64,000 bases of DNA from Aaosphaeria pasadenensis (GCA_022813625.1 JAKLMB010000011.1:558001-622000); one strand, 5' to 3'. Shown: positions 22,312 through 34,403, numbered from the stretch's first letter. Notes: generated by a model not told the origin, from the sequence alone. Numbers and translations are program-made.

Positions 22312-25300
22312 TTTCCTGGCCTACCAACCCTCTTTCATTAGTCTAATGCACAGAAGATTGAATTCGCGAAGAGTCCGACTAGTCTCAGACGGCTTCAACT
22401 AGATTATTTACTCACCTTTTCGTACTGTTGACTTGGGAGGATAAATGGGGAGTGGAGTCCACCGCTAGTAGCGCATACTTCTATATGGAAGCTGCAGATC
22501 TCTGCAAGCGGAAGACTATCGACGGCATCATCAGCATTCATCAATTCTTTGAGCTTCCGCTCCGTGTCTACAATTGTGAATGTAGAGTGAATAACATCTT
22601 CGTTCTGGTTCTGTGGTGAGAAGGGTGCGTGTCCATTTCGTAGACGAAATTCACTGGTCCAATGCTCGTTCGGTTTGTACACGTTCTGGCCGTGGATGTC
22701 CTTGCCGAAGAACCCCTCGAAATGGCGTGACATCTATACAAGATTAGTTCTTGGAAGCACATCCAGGCTTATAATTGCCCATACATATAGCTCAGCCAGA
22801 TACCGTGTCTCTTTGGTATCTTCGCCATAGAATACCATCCTTGGGGAAGGATCTACCAAGTGTACTCTTCCGGACTTCATATGCACAAATCGCTTTGCAT
22901 CCTTCCTGTATCTCTTATTGGATAGCAACGTTTCGTCGTAGTCCCTAGAAGAAATGAAATCCGCTCGTTGCCGTGAGGGCTTTTCCCCACTTATGCTGTT
23001 CTCTATCGAATCTGTTGACGCGGTCCTTTTTTCTGTGTTTTTCGACGGAAAATCGCGCCGCTGAGCATTAGATTTCTGTTCACTTACCAGGCCCAAGGAA
23101 GAATCATGTTTCTCTTCTCCTTCAGGTCTCTCAGTGTTGATCTCATGGTGGACCATTTTGGTATCACCATTCAAGGGCTCAACCTCTCCCATTACACCTT
23201 CATCAAGTGTCTGCGATGCGGGGTCTCCTTGAACCACCCCTTCCGCTATTTTCTTATCTCCATCTACCCCAGATCCTACGCCAGCCTCAGAACTTGCCTT
23301 CTCAGCCACGTTTTGACTTGCTTGTAGTCCTATTTCTAGTCCAGCTGGCTCTTCAGTGCTAGGCGCCGTGAGTGCTTCTGGGATCTCTTGCTGGGCATCT
23401 AGCATTTCGTTTGGTTTCATAGCCGGAGAATTCGCAGGATCCTTTGCCGTATCCACATTCTCCGGTGCCAAATTTGTCTTCTCCTCTGGGACTTCCTTAT
23501 TGGATGCTGGATTCTTACTTTCAGGCCGAATGACTTCTAGGATAGACCTATTAGAATAGTGCAAGAAGGGGAGAGAAGCATGAACCGCAACCAAATCATT
23601 TTGACAATCGTTAGGCAATAGAACTTACCCTTTCTTTTCATCTTCATCGGATGTCTCCGCCTTGGCCATCTTTCTAGATCTTTCTTCAACCGGGCCAAAT
23701 TATTGTAGGCAAGAATTTGGGTTAGGCACACGGCGTCATCTTTGTCCTCGATGCCGAAGAAGTCGAGAAGCCCTTTAGACATTTCTGGTGGAGGCGGCTC
23801 AGTCAGCAAAGCCTCTTCCAGATCGTTTCCTCCCGCAATGTATATCACGAGCGCATTATCTTCGATTCTACAGCTCACTTGAGAATGGTCAGGCTGGCTC
23901 TCAATGACCATTTCGCCAGAATTCAGTGTCCAGCTGTTGCCGATCTGTTCACATCCTATGGCGCGGATATTTTCCAAATTGCTCATCAGTTGCGCAGGAT
24001 CCGGGAATATGTAGTTGCTCAGAATTGCTCTGCAAAAGAGTGTCAGTTTATACCAGAATATCGGGTAATTTAATGTTACTCACGAATGTATGTAAGGTAC
24101 TTTTTTCCGAAGGGCTTCTGTATACTTTTCTAATGGTTCTGGCTGCTCGGCTTTGAAGGCATTCTGAGTAGCCACTTTTGACAAGCACCTTTCTTCCATC
24201 TTGAGTCCCTCTATCAATCTTTTTAATTGGATAGAATTCAATGATGACAGCTCGGCCATATCAACCAGCCCAACGAAGGCTTTATGTAGGTGATGACGAT
24301 CTGGTACAAACCAAGATTTGTCATCGTCGCTTGAACGAAGGACGAAGGTATCCGATCTGGAACCCGTTAACCTTACAGGTATCATTGGAATGGACTTGAA
24401 CGATTGATGCATTGAAGGAACCCAGGCTTTCTGAGGATCTGCAATTTCTGTCGTACTGTAGTACGCTGAAGCCATCCAGAAGGTTGGGATGTGGGCCAAT
24501 AGTGATGATATGTGGTCTATGCCGTCCGTGTCGCGTAACTGCGTGGCCTCTAGTATTAAATGCTCTTCTGTTGCATTTGTCATTGTAAGTTTTGTCGCAA
24601 AAAGATATTTTCGATCCCGATAGAAATCTATCAATCGTGGGACCCGCTTCAAGCATGAAGGTCCATCCCATACACATGCGTAGAAGCTTTGCCAAACTCC
24701 TCTTGATGCGCCAACTGATTCAGGCACATAAATTGCACCGCTATTTTGGAGAGCGTTTCTGAGGAAGTACGGTCAGTTTCAGTGGAAAATTTGGAGCATT
24801 TGAACTTACAGAATGCCTCTACCATCAGGACCATCGACAAAGCTCTCTAGGTGCATGTATATGTTATCCATGTGAGCATGGCTTACGTTTGTACCCATAA
24901 TTTGGTGCAAATGTCGGACGAAAACGCTGGCCGTGAGTTCAAGAATGACACCGAAGTTGTCGAGAAAGTTCCATGAATCCTCGTCAGGATCTGGCACATC
25001 AAGTAGTCTATCCACTGGTACCGCTCCTCGTATTTCTTTGGAACCTCTTTCGCTTTGCAACGAACTCAATGTACTACAGATCGAACATCTCTCAATGGGG
25101 CGTCCGCAGCGCTCAAACGTTTTCGTCTCGCAGAGCTCAAGTAACTTTTTCCTAGGAAGATAGGCTTCTCCAAGTTTGATTTCAGTTGACCAATGCCCAC
25201 TGTGACATGGCACCATTATATCTCGGACAGCTTTGTTGAGTTCCTCCTTCGAACTATTCTCCAATGTGCTTGGTGCATCTCCAGATTTATTCCGATCGGA

Positions 25301-27626
25301 CTGAGTGAACCAAGGGCCGTAAAAACGCCAAGTCTTTCTCAGCATCTGTAGCATTCGTATCGGGCGCTCCTGAGCTAGAGACTTGAAGTCGTTGTGCAAT
25401 TTGCAGCTGATGCCATCATCCGACGTTGCTACACGTAGCATCTTTCGGACTTTCACAATCTTTACCAAGAACTCCAGCCCAGCTGGCTCATCGCCGAATT
25501 CTTTCATATAATCAGGATGAAGAAATCTTAACCGAGTCTTACAGCCATGAGATACTGTACTTGCAGACTGGGGCTCGGATGACCGAATGTATATGTCGCT
25601 TGTTCTGCAAAACTCTCCATTCTCGTCTGTCCACCACAGATCTGGTGCGTCATTGTGCTTTGTCCTTTTTGGTGTCCAACCTGAGCGATAAAGAAATGTC
25701 ATCTGTGACACCATATCTTTGGTGCTGTAGAGAACTTTCAACGTATCGAGTAATTGATGGGGGTCCCACCATGTATACTTCCTGGAGTACTCCTTGTGTT
25801 TTTTGATGATATGCTTGCACAGTTCTGATGGTGTACCATCCTTGATTCCAATAGCCCTAAGCAATTCCGCATGAGATTGGTTCTTCATGACTCCGGGGTG
25901 GACCATGAACACATTCTCAACGCTTAGTGGGAATGCTAGGTTATCCTGCTGCTCAGGAGCAAAATAGCAATAGCCAGCAGATGGAGAGACCCAATCACCA
26001 CCACTGAGCGGCACAATCTCTAGGCCCGCAATATCCTCACGATAATCCTTGAGCAAAATCATCAAAGCATTGCATAGTTGCTCATACCACATAAGTGGCA
26101 TTGTGCGAAAACGGGCCGGAGCGTCGGCAATGAACCTCCGAAGATCAGAGAGAAAACCTTCAGTCGTTTGCGTTTCGACACCGAGACTTTGAAATATATC
26201 GAGTACACCAACAGATTCGATAGGATATTTTGTATTGAGTGGGCGTCTTGCACAGTGTTCTTGGGGTATTAGTGGGGAGCCATCTGTGTTCATGAATTCC
26301 TTCGGGACGTGCATCAGATTGCCGGGTAGCATGAAATTCCCCTGGGAATCCTCAAGAATGGCGGTTTGAGACAATGTAGCTTCTAGCTTTGCTGGTAGAG
26401 AACTAAATATATCCAGCTCGGCATTCTCAAAGTGAATCAGCAGCGGCCATGAGTATCGCAACACAGAGTCGTCCCAATTCTTGAGCTGCTTTATAGCTTC
26501 TATTAAAGCAATGTGGAGCACATCGACGAGGTGATGATTCCATTCATTGGAGTCAATCTTTTCACGACTTGCAGTGACGATGAAGTCGGACTGAATGTAG
26601 AACTAAGTTATGTCATTAGTTGAGTTATCAGATCAAAACTGGATACAACAACGAACCTTGAAGCCATACTTCCCCACAGGTAAATAGGCATATACGCCTC
26701 CACAGTTATCTTTGTCTCTCGAGCCAAAGCTCTCCGGAAATGCCAGGATGATCTCTGTGTCATTCTGAAGTGGTCGTAATTCATGAGATGGGAGGTCAAT
26801 CACAGGATATCTGAAAACCACCAATGATGAGCCACTTCTATTCCGCTCACACCGAATTCTATGAAGTACCCTTGGAGTTTTGGGGATGCTCTCTGCGGTG
26901 AGTCTATTGAATGTTGGCCCGCGAGCTCTTGCCAAGATACCATCTGCATGGATGCTGATATTAATTTGTCTGACTTGCTGAAGGAATAATAGTATGATGG
27001 GATCTACCCCCTCCAAAGCACTTCGTATGTGAGCATTATTTCTAGCTTCCAAGTCGATTAAGATTCCGGTGTAACCTGGTGTGGTGGACACGGGGAACGC
27101 TTCCCAGATAGGCTGAATCCTGCCCAACAGTATGTTTTTATCAAATTTGAACTGGTAAAAGCCTGATTTGAGCCAGACAGAGCTACAGACCTTGAATACC
27201 GATTTGAAGCCGATACCCTTCTCGCCAATCTGTTTTCTTGTTGGGTTCGTTTTTTTCTTCGTGCTATTACTTGCATCGCATAATGCCTCAACGTCGGCTT
27301 TGGAGAATCCAATTTCATTGCATTCAAAAAGCAGTCGATTACCGGAGTGCCGAATATTGATAATTGGGCCTGCGGCATACTCCGTGTCGTCCGCGTTCTG
27401 GAGTAGCTCATAAATAAAATGGCCTGGTTTGCTGTACAGTTGCTCACTGATCCTTACATGGATGTTATCATCAAGATTAAGCACTCGAATGCTACAAGAA
27501 TGTAACTTACAATTTATGCAGACGATCCTCTCTTTCAGCATGGGCGCCAGATAAACGTGCTCGAATAGCTTCTATGTGTTTCTCCGCCTCGGCGGGAGAT
27601 TTAGGGTAATCTACGCTTCTCGACAT
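20341..27626 (-). CDS. HATPase (NO VEIN/sacsin-type), DUF3883-like and HET domain fusion protein
   Basis: The model is complement(join(20341..22320,22416..22733,22785..23536,23629..24029,24084..24758,24810..26602,26657..27452,27511..27626)), 2276 residues. An N-terminal GHKL/Hsp90-like ATPase shows YELLQNADD (about 53-61), NEIGFS (about 84-89) and GEKGIGFKS (about 115-123). A long middle region of no known fold follows, then an acidic low-complexity linker (about 1261-1470). A DUF3883/NO VEIN C-terminal domain spans about 1505-1665: AELY, IEVCATSG, QYEKARK, YADPWKLYL. A HET domain starts near 1738 (ISYVWGS, then WADAICIDQGNN). The 95-bp intron at 22321-22415 splits QYEK from ARK, so the HET part belongs to the same protein. 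All seven introns have GT-AG ends and keep frame. The first acceptor is ambiguous (27453 or 27447). A predictor could split this into two genes at the ATG at 22311. Confidence 0.78.
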
Positions 27627-29045
27627 TGTGTGGCGTGCATCTCTGTATAGAGCTCTGATTTAATGGATAGTCCAATATTGAATGTCATACCGGAAAGCTG
27701 ATATTTCAAGGGTACCGCAATCGATGGGAAATCGTATCGGACTCAAAGCGCGTCGCAGACTATGGTTAACTTTTGAGCCCTCAAAGGGCAAATTGTAATT
27801 CTAAAGACCTTGCCTTAGTCTACAAAAGGATGCGGCTCCAAAGTAATGTTCTCGTGCTGAGCTGGCATTCTGACAACAGGTCGAAGCGAGTCTGCATAAT
27901 TTCGCCGACGTCGCATACTTCGGTACCAATGAGAAGGCAGTGAGTGACAGCTGAGGTCACGAAGTGCATTCAGCTCAATGCCATATTAGGGCACTGCTCG
28001 CGTACCCCACTTTCCCTGTTTATACAGCTAACTCGGTCCTTGGAAATCCATCCGTACCCTATCAATTAGGAGTGGTTCAAATTTGCCAGTAGGAAGGCTG
28101 TAGCTGTGCTGCGATAACCGCCCACCATGTTCCACTCATCACAGAATCTCCGATTTGTCGTGCAAATGTCCGTGTATTCGGCTTGAGCGATGAATGGTTG
28201 AAATTACTTGTACTGAAAAGCGGCTGATCTAGCTATCACATCTTGGACCACTTGCTCCAGTATCACCAGCTTATAATTTTACGTGCATTTATCCCTCGAG
28301 CAACTCACATATTACCACTGCAAGGCCGTACTCTTGTGCAATGCACGCCTGTATATTCTTTATCCGCCACAAAATCATGGCGGCTATCACGCAGTCAACA
28401 TGCACGCAGGAGGCCCCTCAAAATGAAATTTTAGGCCTTAGCAACATGGGACTACTCTAGCTTGGTATATCCATTCTCGTTTCTCATAAGAAGCGGAGCG
28501 TGAATTCAGTTGACCAACTATGTTTCACTTTCATTGTGGTCCTAATACTGCTTCTATTCCATATCAGAGGGCTGCAGATCATTCTTGGAAGTACTAGATT
28601 AATTCTTACCACCAAGGCTGGTTTCTCTTCACTGTAGGCAGGGGCAGCGGAACGAACAATGTACACTTACTACCAGTACACCTTTCCTCCAATCTTATAA
28701 GTTGAGGATGAGGCGATTCACTGGTTGTTATCTGCAATGAAATTATGTATTTGCTAAAGCAGAATATGGCTCATGAGAGAACGCGGACTTCAATTGTGAA
28801 GCAAAAATTTTAATGGCACTCATTGTATATCTCTAGGACATTCGTGTGATATGGTAGATACAACGGACCGCTTCCTTGATCTCAATCTACCCGTTAATTC
28901 TATTGGCATCATATCCGTCAATTAACCCACAACGACCGGCCATTTTCATTAACGCATAAAGAGGGCACCGGGAAGTCACTACAATATAATGAGGAAGATT
29001 TTGATTTCAGGTTGGAGCCAACATACCATACGTCATTGCTATGTA
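27627..29045. other. intergenic region upstream of the HATPase-HET gene
   Basis: About 1.4 kb of mixed composition that must include the promoter of the minus-strand fusion gene. I see no gene, tandem repeat or RNA gene in it. Confidence 0.45.
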
Positions 29046-29459
29046 TCAGCGCTCTTTTTCATGAAGTCTTTTGTGGGAAGAGTAACCCAAGAGTTCTGTG
29101 TCGGAGTCTATTTCGGAATCTGATGTGGACCCGTCGAGATCCAGAGACATGTAGAATTCCAGTAATTGACGGCAGATGGCTTCAAGCAAATTCTTTACAT
29201 CGTGTGCCAAAATTAGCCCGAGAAAGCAGGACAATATCAGCAAGGCAACTTCGTATCGTCCGCATGGTCCGGAATCCCGGGGTTGACTCATCTCGTAGAT
29301 CTTTTTGCCAGCAAGTATGTAGATGAAGCAAATCGCGGGAAGAAAGATTGGGTAAAATTTGATGGTCTGATATACTGCCACTGTTGATGCGAAGAAGAGA
29401 AGGCAAAGAACATTTGGCTTTGCAGCCTTGATGATATTCTCGATGTGTTGGGCGAGCAT
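29046..29459 (-). CDS. small putative membrane protein
   Basis: A possible 137-residue protein starting at the first ATG of the frame (29459); the frame is open further upstream only from a GTG. It has two or three hydrophobic segments (about residues 17-31, 34-48 and 70-85), consistent with a small multi-pass membrane protein. The C-terminal tail is rich in Ser, Asp and Glu (SDSEIDSDTELLG). I recognise no family. It lies 1.4 kb upstream of the HATPase-HET gene on the same strand. Single-exon structure and hydrophobic pattern favour a real gene, but the size and lack of homology that I can name keep confidence moderate. Confidence 0.45.
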   Translation of the reverse strand: MLAQHIENIIKAAKPNVLCLLFFASTVAVYQTIKFYPIFLPAICFIYILAGKKIYEMSQPRDSGPCGRYEVALLILSCFLGLILAHDVKNLLEAICRQLLEFYMSLDLDGSTSDSEIDSDTELLGYSSHKRLHEKER

Positions 29460-30492
29460 GCTTATTGGTAATTTTGTATTTGAGCTCTGTGATTGGAAGA
29501 TTTGATTATTTGTTGTGCGAAGCACAAAGTGGCGGTATCAGTACATATAGGTAATACTGTACCAGTACTGCGGTACCTAACCTTGATACGATTGCTCAAC
29601 AATAGTATTTTTGAATGTGGCTTTTGTTACAACTAAATACCAATTTCCCGAATTCCGTAATAACACTGTGTTCTAAACATATAGAATACTGCATGGCCGA
29701 GTATTGTGCATCATGAGAAGATATTGAAGCTCCGCTATCGACTTCAAAGTCCATACATCTGAGATATATCATCCAGGACCCCTTAGCATCGAGGAGAAGG
29801 TAGCACATGACCAGTTTTGGAATAAAGCTGTAGTTTAGGAATCAAACGATCACAATGATGATTCGCCATTTCTCGGCAAAAATCTTGTATTGAAGTACTT
29901 TTCTTAGGTTTTACAAGCCATCGCACATTACTTTCATGTGCCTGTCCACCCTAAACGATAGTCCCAACTTATCGGCGTGCAATTCCAATACACAGAATAT
30001 TACCACTTTAGACAATATTCAAACTACATTAATATTTTAAATTTGAATAGAATGAGAACAACTATCTCAGTACTCCCTCTGTGCCATTTAAGGCATCCAT
30101 CCTTCATCTCACTAAACCTTTTTCTCCCTAGCATTCTCCCGCCGCGCATCGGAAGATCGATTTGCTGCATCTCATCGCTCTCTTCCTCAGCTCGTAGTGT
30201 CTTCCTTTCTTAATATTCACTACAACCAAAATCTGAGTGGTACTTCAGCACTATTCGATCTCGCAATTCATTTTAAAAGGCAGGTAACAGAACAAGCCAC
30301 TAAAATTACCAGAAAACTTCAAATAGATGAGAAAGTCAAACAGATTCGGTCCTCTTATGCCTGGAACGTGTAGATCTAATGTGCTCGATATATCTGCCTC
30401 GATATAGTGACGTTCAGGATCTCTCGTGAATACCTATTCGCATATCTTCCACAACTTTACAGGATCTCGCGAACGCAGTGTAACAACAGAAA
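29460..30492. other. AT-rich intergenic region
   Basis: About 1 kb, noticeably AT-rich from 29560 to 30060. It lies between the divergent small membrane protein and the F-box-like gene and should contain both promoters. I find no gene in it. Confidence 0.45.
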
Positions 30493-31402
30493 ATGGCTGC
30501 GGTCGGTATCCAGCTGATAGACCTTCCATCAGAGCTTCAGCTCAACGTCTTCCTGCTCCTATCGTCTGTAACCGACGCCTTTAAATTACGCGCAACATGC
30601 TATACCCTACATGAAATATGGACAACTCACCGGCCTAAAACCATCAATGATGTCGTTATCGAACAGCTGGAGTGCTACCCCTATGCTCGACAGCTTCTCG
30701 CCACGCAACACCACCACGGCCTGTCCTTAGAGCCAAAAGATCTGTCTGACCACGATCTATTCCGTTTGACACAAAACGCAAGGCGCATAGAGGAAGTGAT
30801 ACGGCATATTGAGCAGAACTTCGTCCTCGAACTCAAAAGTACATCTCCAGAGACACTCATCGTTGTCGCAGTATCTAACCTTTCTAACAGTTAGCGGCGT
30901 ACCAACGGGTAAAAGAAGGAAAACCCGTGAAGGAAGCAACTCTCCTCCATCCAAGCTAACTCATACCGAACGCCTTCGTGTCATTAGAGCTTGCTATCAG
31001 ATATGGAGCATGTCGACCTACTCCGATAAGAAATCCGTCAAATTAAGCGTATATGCCTTCCGGCCTCGGGAGTTATTCTACCTCACCGAGCTCCTTGACC
31101 TAGCGGTTGATATAAAGTTTCCCAGTACACGTCTCTGGGAGATATCTCCTGCTTTCAGAGCATCAAAGAGCGCGCTTAGGAAGTTCTACCATGACACTTA
31201 TGGCTGCGACAGGCACAGGACCAGACACTCGTACAACGATCCTGCGGCCTTGTTCTTCATCTGGGATTACTGGCAAGACACCCTAAAGAATCTCATTTGT
31301 AGGAGGCCGTTGTCAAATATGCGATGGGACCCACAGGCCGAGTCGCTCGAGCATTTGTGGGATTATGAGGCGGGAGACGAATTGCTTATTGCGAAAGACT
31401 AG
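30493..31402 (+). CDS. F-box-like domain protein
   Basis: The model is join(30493..30838,30891..31402), 285 residues. The N-terminus reads LIDLPSELQLNVFLLLSS followed by a Cys-containing helix (LRATCYTLHEIW), the pattern of fungal F-box-like domains that recruit Skp1 in SCF ubiquitin ligases. The 52-bp intron ends in CTAACAG, keeps frame and joins in phase 1. The remainder is helical with no repeat domain such as WD40 or LRR, as in many lineage-specific fungal F-box proteins whose targets are unknown. The ATG at 30493 directly precedes the domain. The assignment rests on the short N-terminal motif. Confidence 0.65.
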
Positions 31403-32103
31403 TCGGCAACCTTTTCTACTTTCTTCATGGTATCAAGCCGTAGTATGTTGCAATGCAACTAGCATCTAGGCAATGCCTGAGACCTGTGCTTTGCGGGAAT
31501 CGGTTGTGAAATTGCAAAGCAATGTCAGAGATGGAGCACTACTACGCACAAATGAATTGGATTCTACCACTGAACGATTAGAACTTTTCACTCTCTTACA
31601 TTTAAGATTTGGATGGAGTGAGATATCAACAGTGGCGCAGCTGATATCTGCCCCTGCCTTTAGCCTTCCAAATGAGGTTAGCAACTACACAGGACATCGC
31701 CATCGTAGGAACAATGACTCCAACTACACCCAATAGGGACTACACAGCCTTTTGCGCCCTTGAAGTATGGCGGTGCTTTTCTATATGGCGGTGCTTTTCT
31801 ATATGGCGGTGCTTTTCTATATGGCTAGCTGTCAAGGTGTGATGAGCATAACATTGATTGAATGACAATCCGTCCTAGGCTGTTCAACCTTGTTGCTGCC
31901 TTGCGTCTACTATAGCCGCTTACCTCCTTTCACCTTTCAGTGACTCTACCCTGCCAATCAAAATTGAGTCATACCAGATGGGAAGATACATAAACGAACT
32001 TGAAGTCACACTAGACTCTCACATCTCAAACCCTCAGTCGCAGTGGAGAACCTGAAGAGTCTCTGTCCCAACAGGGTCCACCTTCTCACCTACGTGCTTC
32101 ATC
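31403..32103. other. intergenic region with an 18-bp tandem repeat
   Basis: About 700 bp without a supported gene. It carries the three-copy tandem repeat at 31766-31825 and the promoter of the next plus-strand gene. Confidence 0.45.
31766..31825. repeat. 18-bp tandem repeat, three copies plus partial
   Basis: The unit TATGGCGGTGCTTTTCTA occurs three times with no mismatch (31766, 31784, 31802), followed by a six-base partial copy. Perfect identity suggests a recent expansion, probably variable between strains. Confidence 0.95.
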
Positions 32104-33687
32104 ATGGCAGTCCATCTCCCCAATACCCTGCAGACTTACAACGGCATGATAATATCGGCCGGTCGTCCTCAAGAGCGCCAGTTTCTCCCTCACATTGCAG
32201 ATCTACAATCAGCGGGAGGCGGTTCGAATGAATCCCCTGTCTCCCTGATCCCGCAGGACAAGCTCACAAACGACATCCGTGAGATCAGGAGCTTCGCCAA
32301 TTGCAAGCAATACGAGCCTTCGGAGACGTTACTCAGTGTGGTCGAAAACTACATACGAAACCCCGAGAAGCCTCAGACAGCGGGGGAGTGGAATGATGGG
32401 AAGAAGAGGCGCATCGCGGCGAATCTGACTGCGTGTACTAGCAATGTGAGCAAGGAGGACCTGAAGAGATGGATCATGACGAAGACTCGGTTCGATCTAG
32501 AGCAAGCTGCGGCGGTGGTGGTGTCGGCGTTTGTGCAAGATGGACGGGTCGATGATGCGGTGCGGTTGGCGAGGAAGCTGGGGAGGGTTATGGCTACGAG
32601 TCATATGTGGGTTGATCCTAGGTACCCTCTACCTGCTGCGAGTACGACTGCTAGCATGGAGTCGGTGGCAAGGAAGCTCCGCATGTCTGCGGCACGGCAG
32701 AAGCAAGATATCCCTCTTGCTGCGGATTATCATGAGCTTGTTAAATTGTTGATGAGGGTGCGAACTACACGAAGGGCACCTGAGAATCGGTGTCTTCATA
32801 TCCCGAATTGGATGTTCGATGAGGCCAATATCGAGCCTTGTGGCCCCTTCAAATCGTTGTCTCAGAACGGTGTTGTAGCTGGTGGCGACGGTCCGATGGC
32901 CCCAGTCCAAGAAGATTCAATCATGATATCTCGAAGGCACTTCCGCCACCTTCAAAAGTGTCTTTACGCTCTAAACAGATTCTGGGTTCCTGGGGTGCAG
33001 CTCAGAAGGGATATTAAGAAGCTCGGGGATGACGTCTTGTACGCGCACGGTTGGATCGAGAAGCATGTCTTCCAGGCAAATGACATTGCATTGCTCTGTC
33101 ATTACTTCTTCCATTTCCAGCGCCGGCTGCAGAAAAAGGTTGTGAGCAATATGGACTGGACAGCCTTTATGGGCAAGGGAGAGGGAAAGACGTTATTCCA
33201 GAACAACCTCTCCATGAAGTCAACATTTGAGAGTGCCCTTTACAACATTGCGGATGCCAATGAGGATGGTATCATTGTGGCAATGGGCGCAGATAATACC
33301 CTCGAGCTAATCGATCAGACATGTCTGATGATGAAGGAATATGTCGACACTCACGGAGCAGGCAAAACAGAAAACCTCACTTTCAAGAAAGGCGAGCACG
33401 GAGGGTCAGGCCGTGGGCCTGTGGATGACTACAACCTCCTCTGTGATATCCTCTCGAATCTTAGGAATCAAGCCAAAGAAGAAGGTATTGTAGATGTACC
33501 GGGCCCGACGCACAAGTTTTTGGCCAAGGACATCATGCAATGGAACGATGCATGGGCGGACGATGCTTTCGCCAATGGCAAGAAGGCAGGTTGGGAGGAT
33601 TGGCTGAGGAAGCGTGGATTGGCTGATGGCGATGACGATTGGGGAATCGTCGAAGTCGAGAAAGACGAGAAGATGTTCATGCAATAA
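32104..33687 (+). CDS. uncharacterised fungal protein
   Basis: A single-exon protein of 527 residues with strong coding character and no family that I recognise. It has no signal peptide or membrane segment. The composition is mixed helical, with a basic central part (residues about 60-240) and an acidic, Trp-containing C-terminus (WGIVEVEKDE). A repeated helical theme around DGRVDDAVRLARKLG would fit a helical-repeat scaffold, but I cannot assign one. The start at 32104 follows a leader without competing in-frame ATGs. The neighbours, an F-box-like gene and a nitronate monooxygenase, do not suggest a shared pathway. Confidence 0.75.
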   Translation: MAVHLPNTLQTYNGMIISAGRPQERQFLPHIADLQSAGGGSNESPVSLIPQDKLTNDIREIRSFANCKQYEPSETLLSVVENYIRNPEKPQTAGEWNDGKKRRIAANLTACTSNVSKEDLKRWIMTKTRFDLEQAAAVVVSAFVQDGRVDDAVRLARKLGRVMATSHMWVDPRYPLPAASTTASMESVARKLRMSAARQKQDIPLAADYHELVKLLMRVRTTRRAPENRCLHIPNWMFDEANIEPCGPFKSLSQNGVVAGGDGPMAPVQEDSIMISRRHFRHLQKCLYALNRFWVPGVQLRRDIKKLGDDVLYAHGWIEKHVFQANDIALLCHYFFHFQRRLQKKVVSNMDWTAFMGKGEGKTLFQNNLSMKSTFESALYNIADANEDGIIVAMGADNTLELIDQTCLMMKEYVDTHGAGKTENLTFKKGEHGGSGRGPVDDYNLLCDILSNLRNQAKEEGIVDVPGPTHKFLAKDIMQWNDAWADDAFANGKKAGWEDWLRKRGLADGDDDWGIVEVEKDEKMFMQ

Positions 33688-34403
33688 TGAGGGGATCTTT
33701 TGATTTCCAATGTGTATAGGTCGTTGTCTGGGTTTCTTTTGGTGTTGCTATCTCAGCCCGAACCACGCCGAGGGAATTCCGGCAGTTTTCGGTATATTTT
33801 GTTTCTTGTAACCTCAAACGAGGAGTTCATCTTTTCGCGCAGGCAATGATCAATAATCATAATCATCATCCTAGAAGTTGCAAAAGAAAAGTCCTCGGTC
33901 TGATAAAAAAGAAAGCTCAGCACTTGCGTCAATTGCAAGCCTATAGGTAGTCATTAGAAAAGGACCTGTAGGCCGATGTGATCAAACATGGCGCGGATGA
34001 ACCAAAGGAGGCTCTGTTACACCATATATTCAAGCCATATTCAACAACTGAAGGGATCCGTGTCTTTAACTTTGTAGTGTGAACGATCGAACGAGAACAC
34101 TAGATGCAGAATAGATTGAATCAGACAGAAATGATTCAGTGGCGTCGAATCGCGCATGTGATTACTCACGAGTCACGCAGTCCGTCTCGGGCAATGCGAC
34201 GTGCCTCGGTTCAATCTTCCCCACACCCCCAGTTCTACTGCCAGATCCCCCAAAGTCGGCTGGTATTCTTACTTCTACTCCTACCATATAGCCGACTGTA
34301 GTGCAGCTTGTTGTTCTCTCCAACTTTTCACAATCTTTTTTTCTCTTTCCAATATCTTCGTTCCCTGACCCTCCCATACACCTTAGATACCCATACATAC
34401 AAC
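33688..34403. other. intergenic, promoter of the nitronate monooxygenase gene
   Basis: About 700 bp with a pyrimidine-rich stretch just before the next ATG (34311-34380), typical of leaders of well-expressed fungal genes. No gene is seen. Confidence 0.45.
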
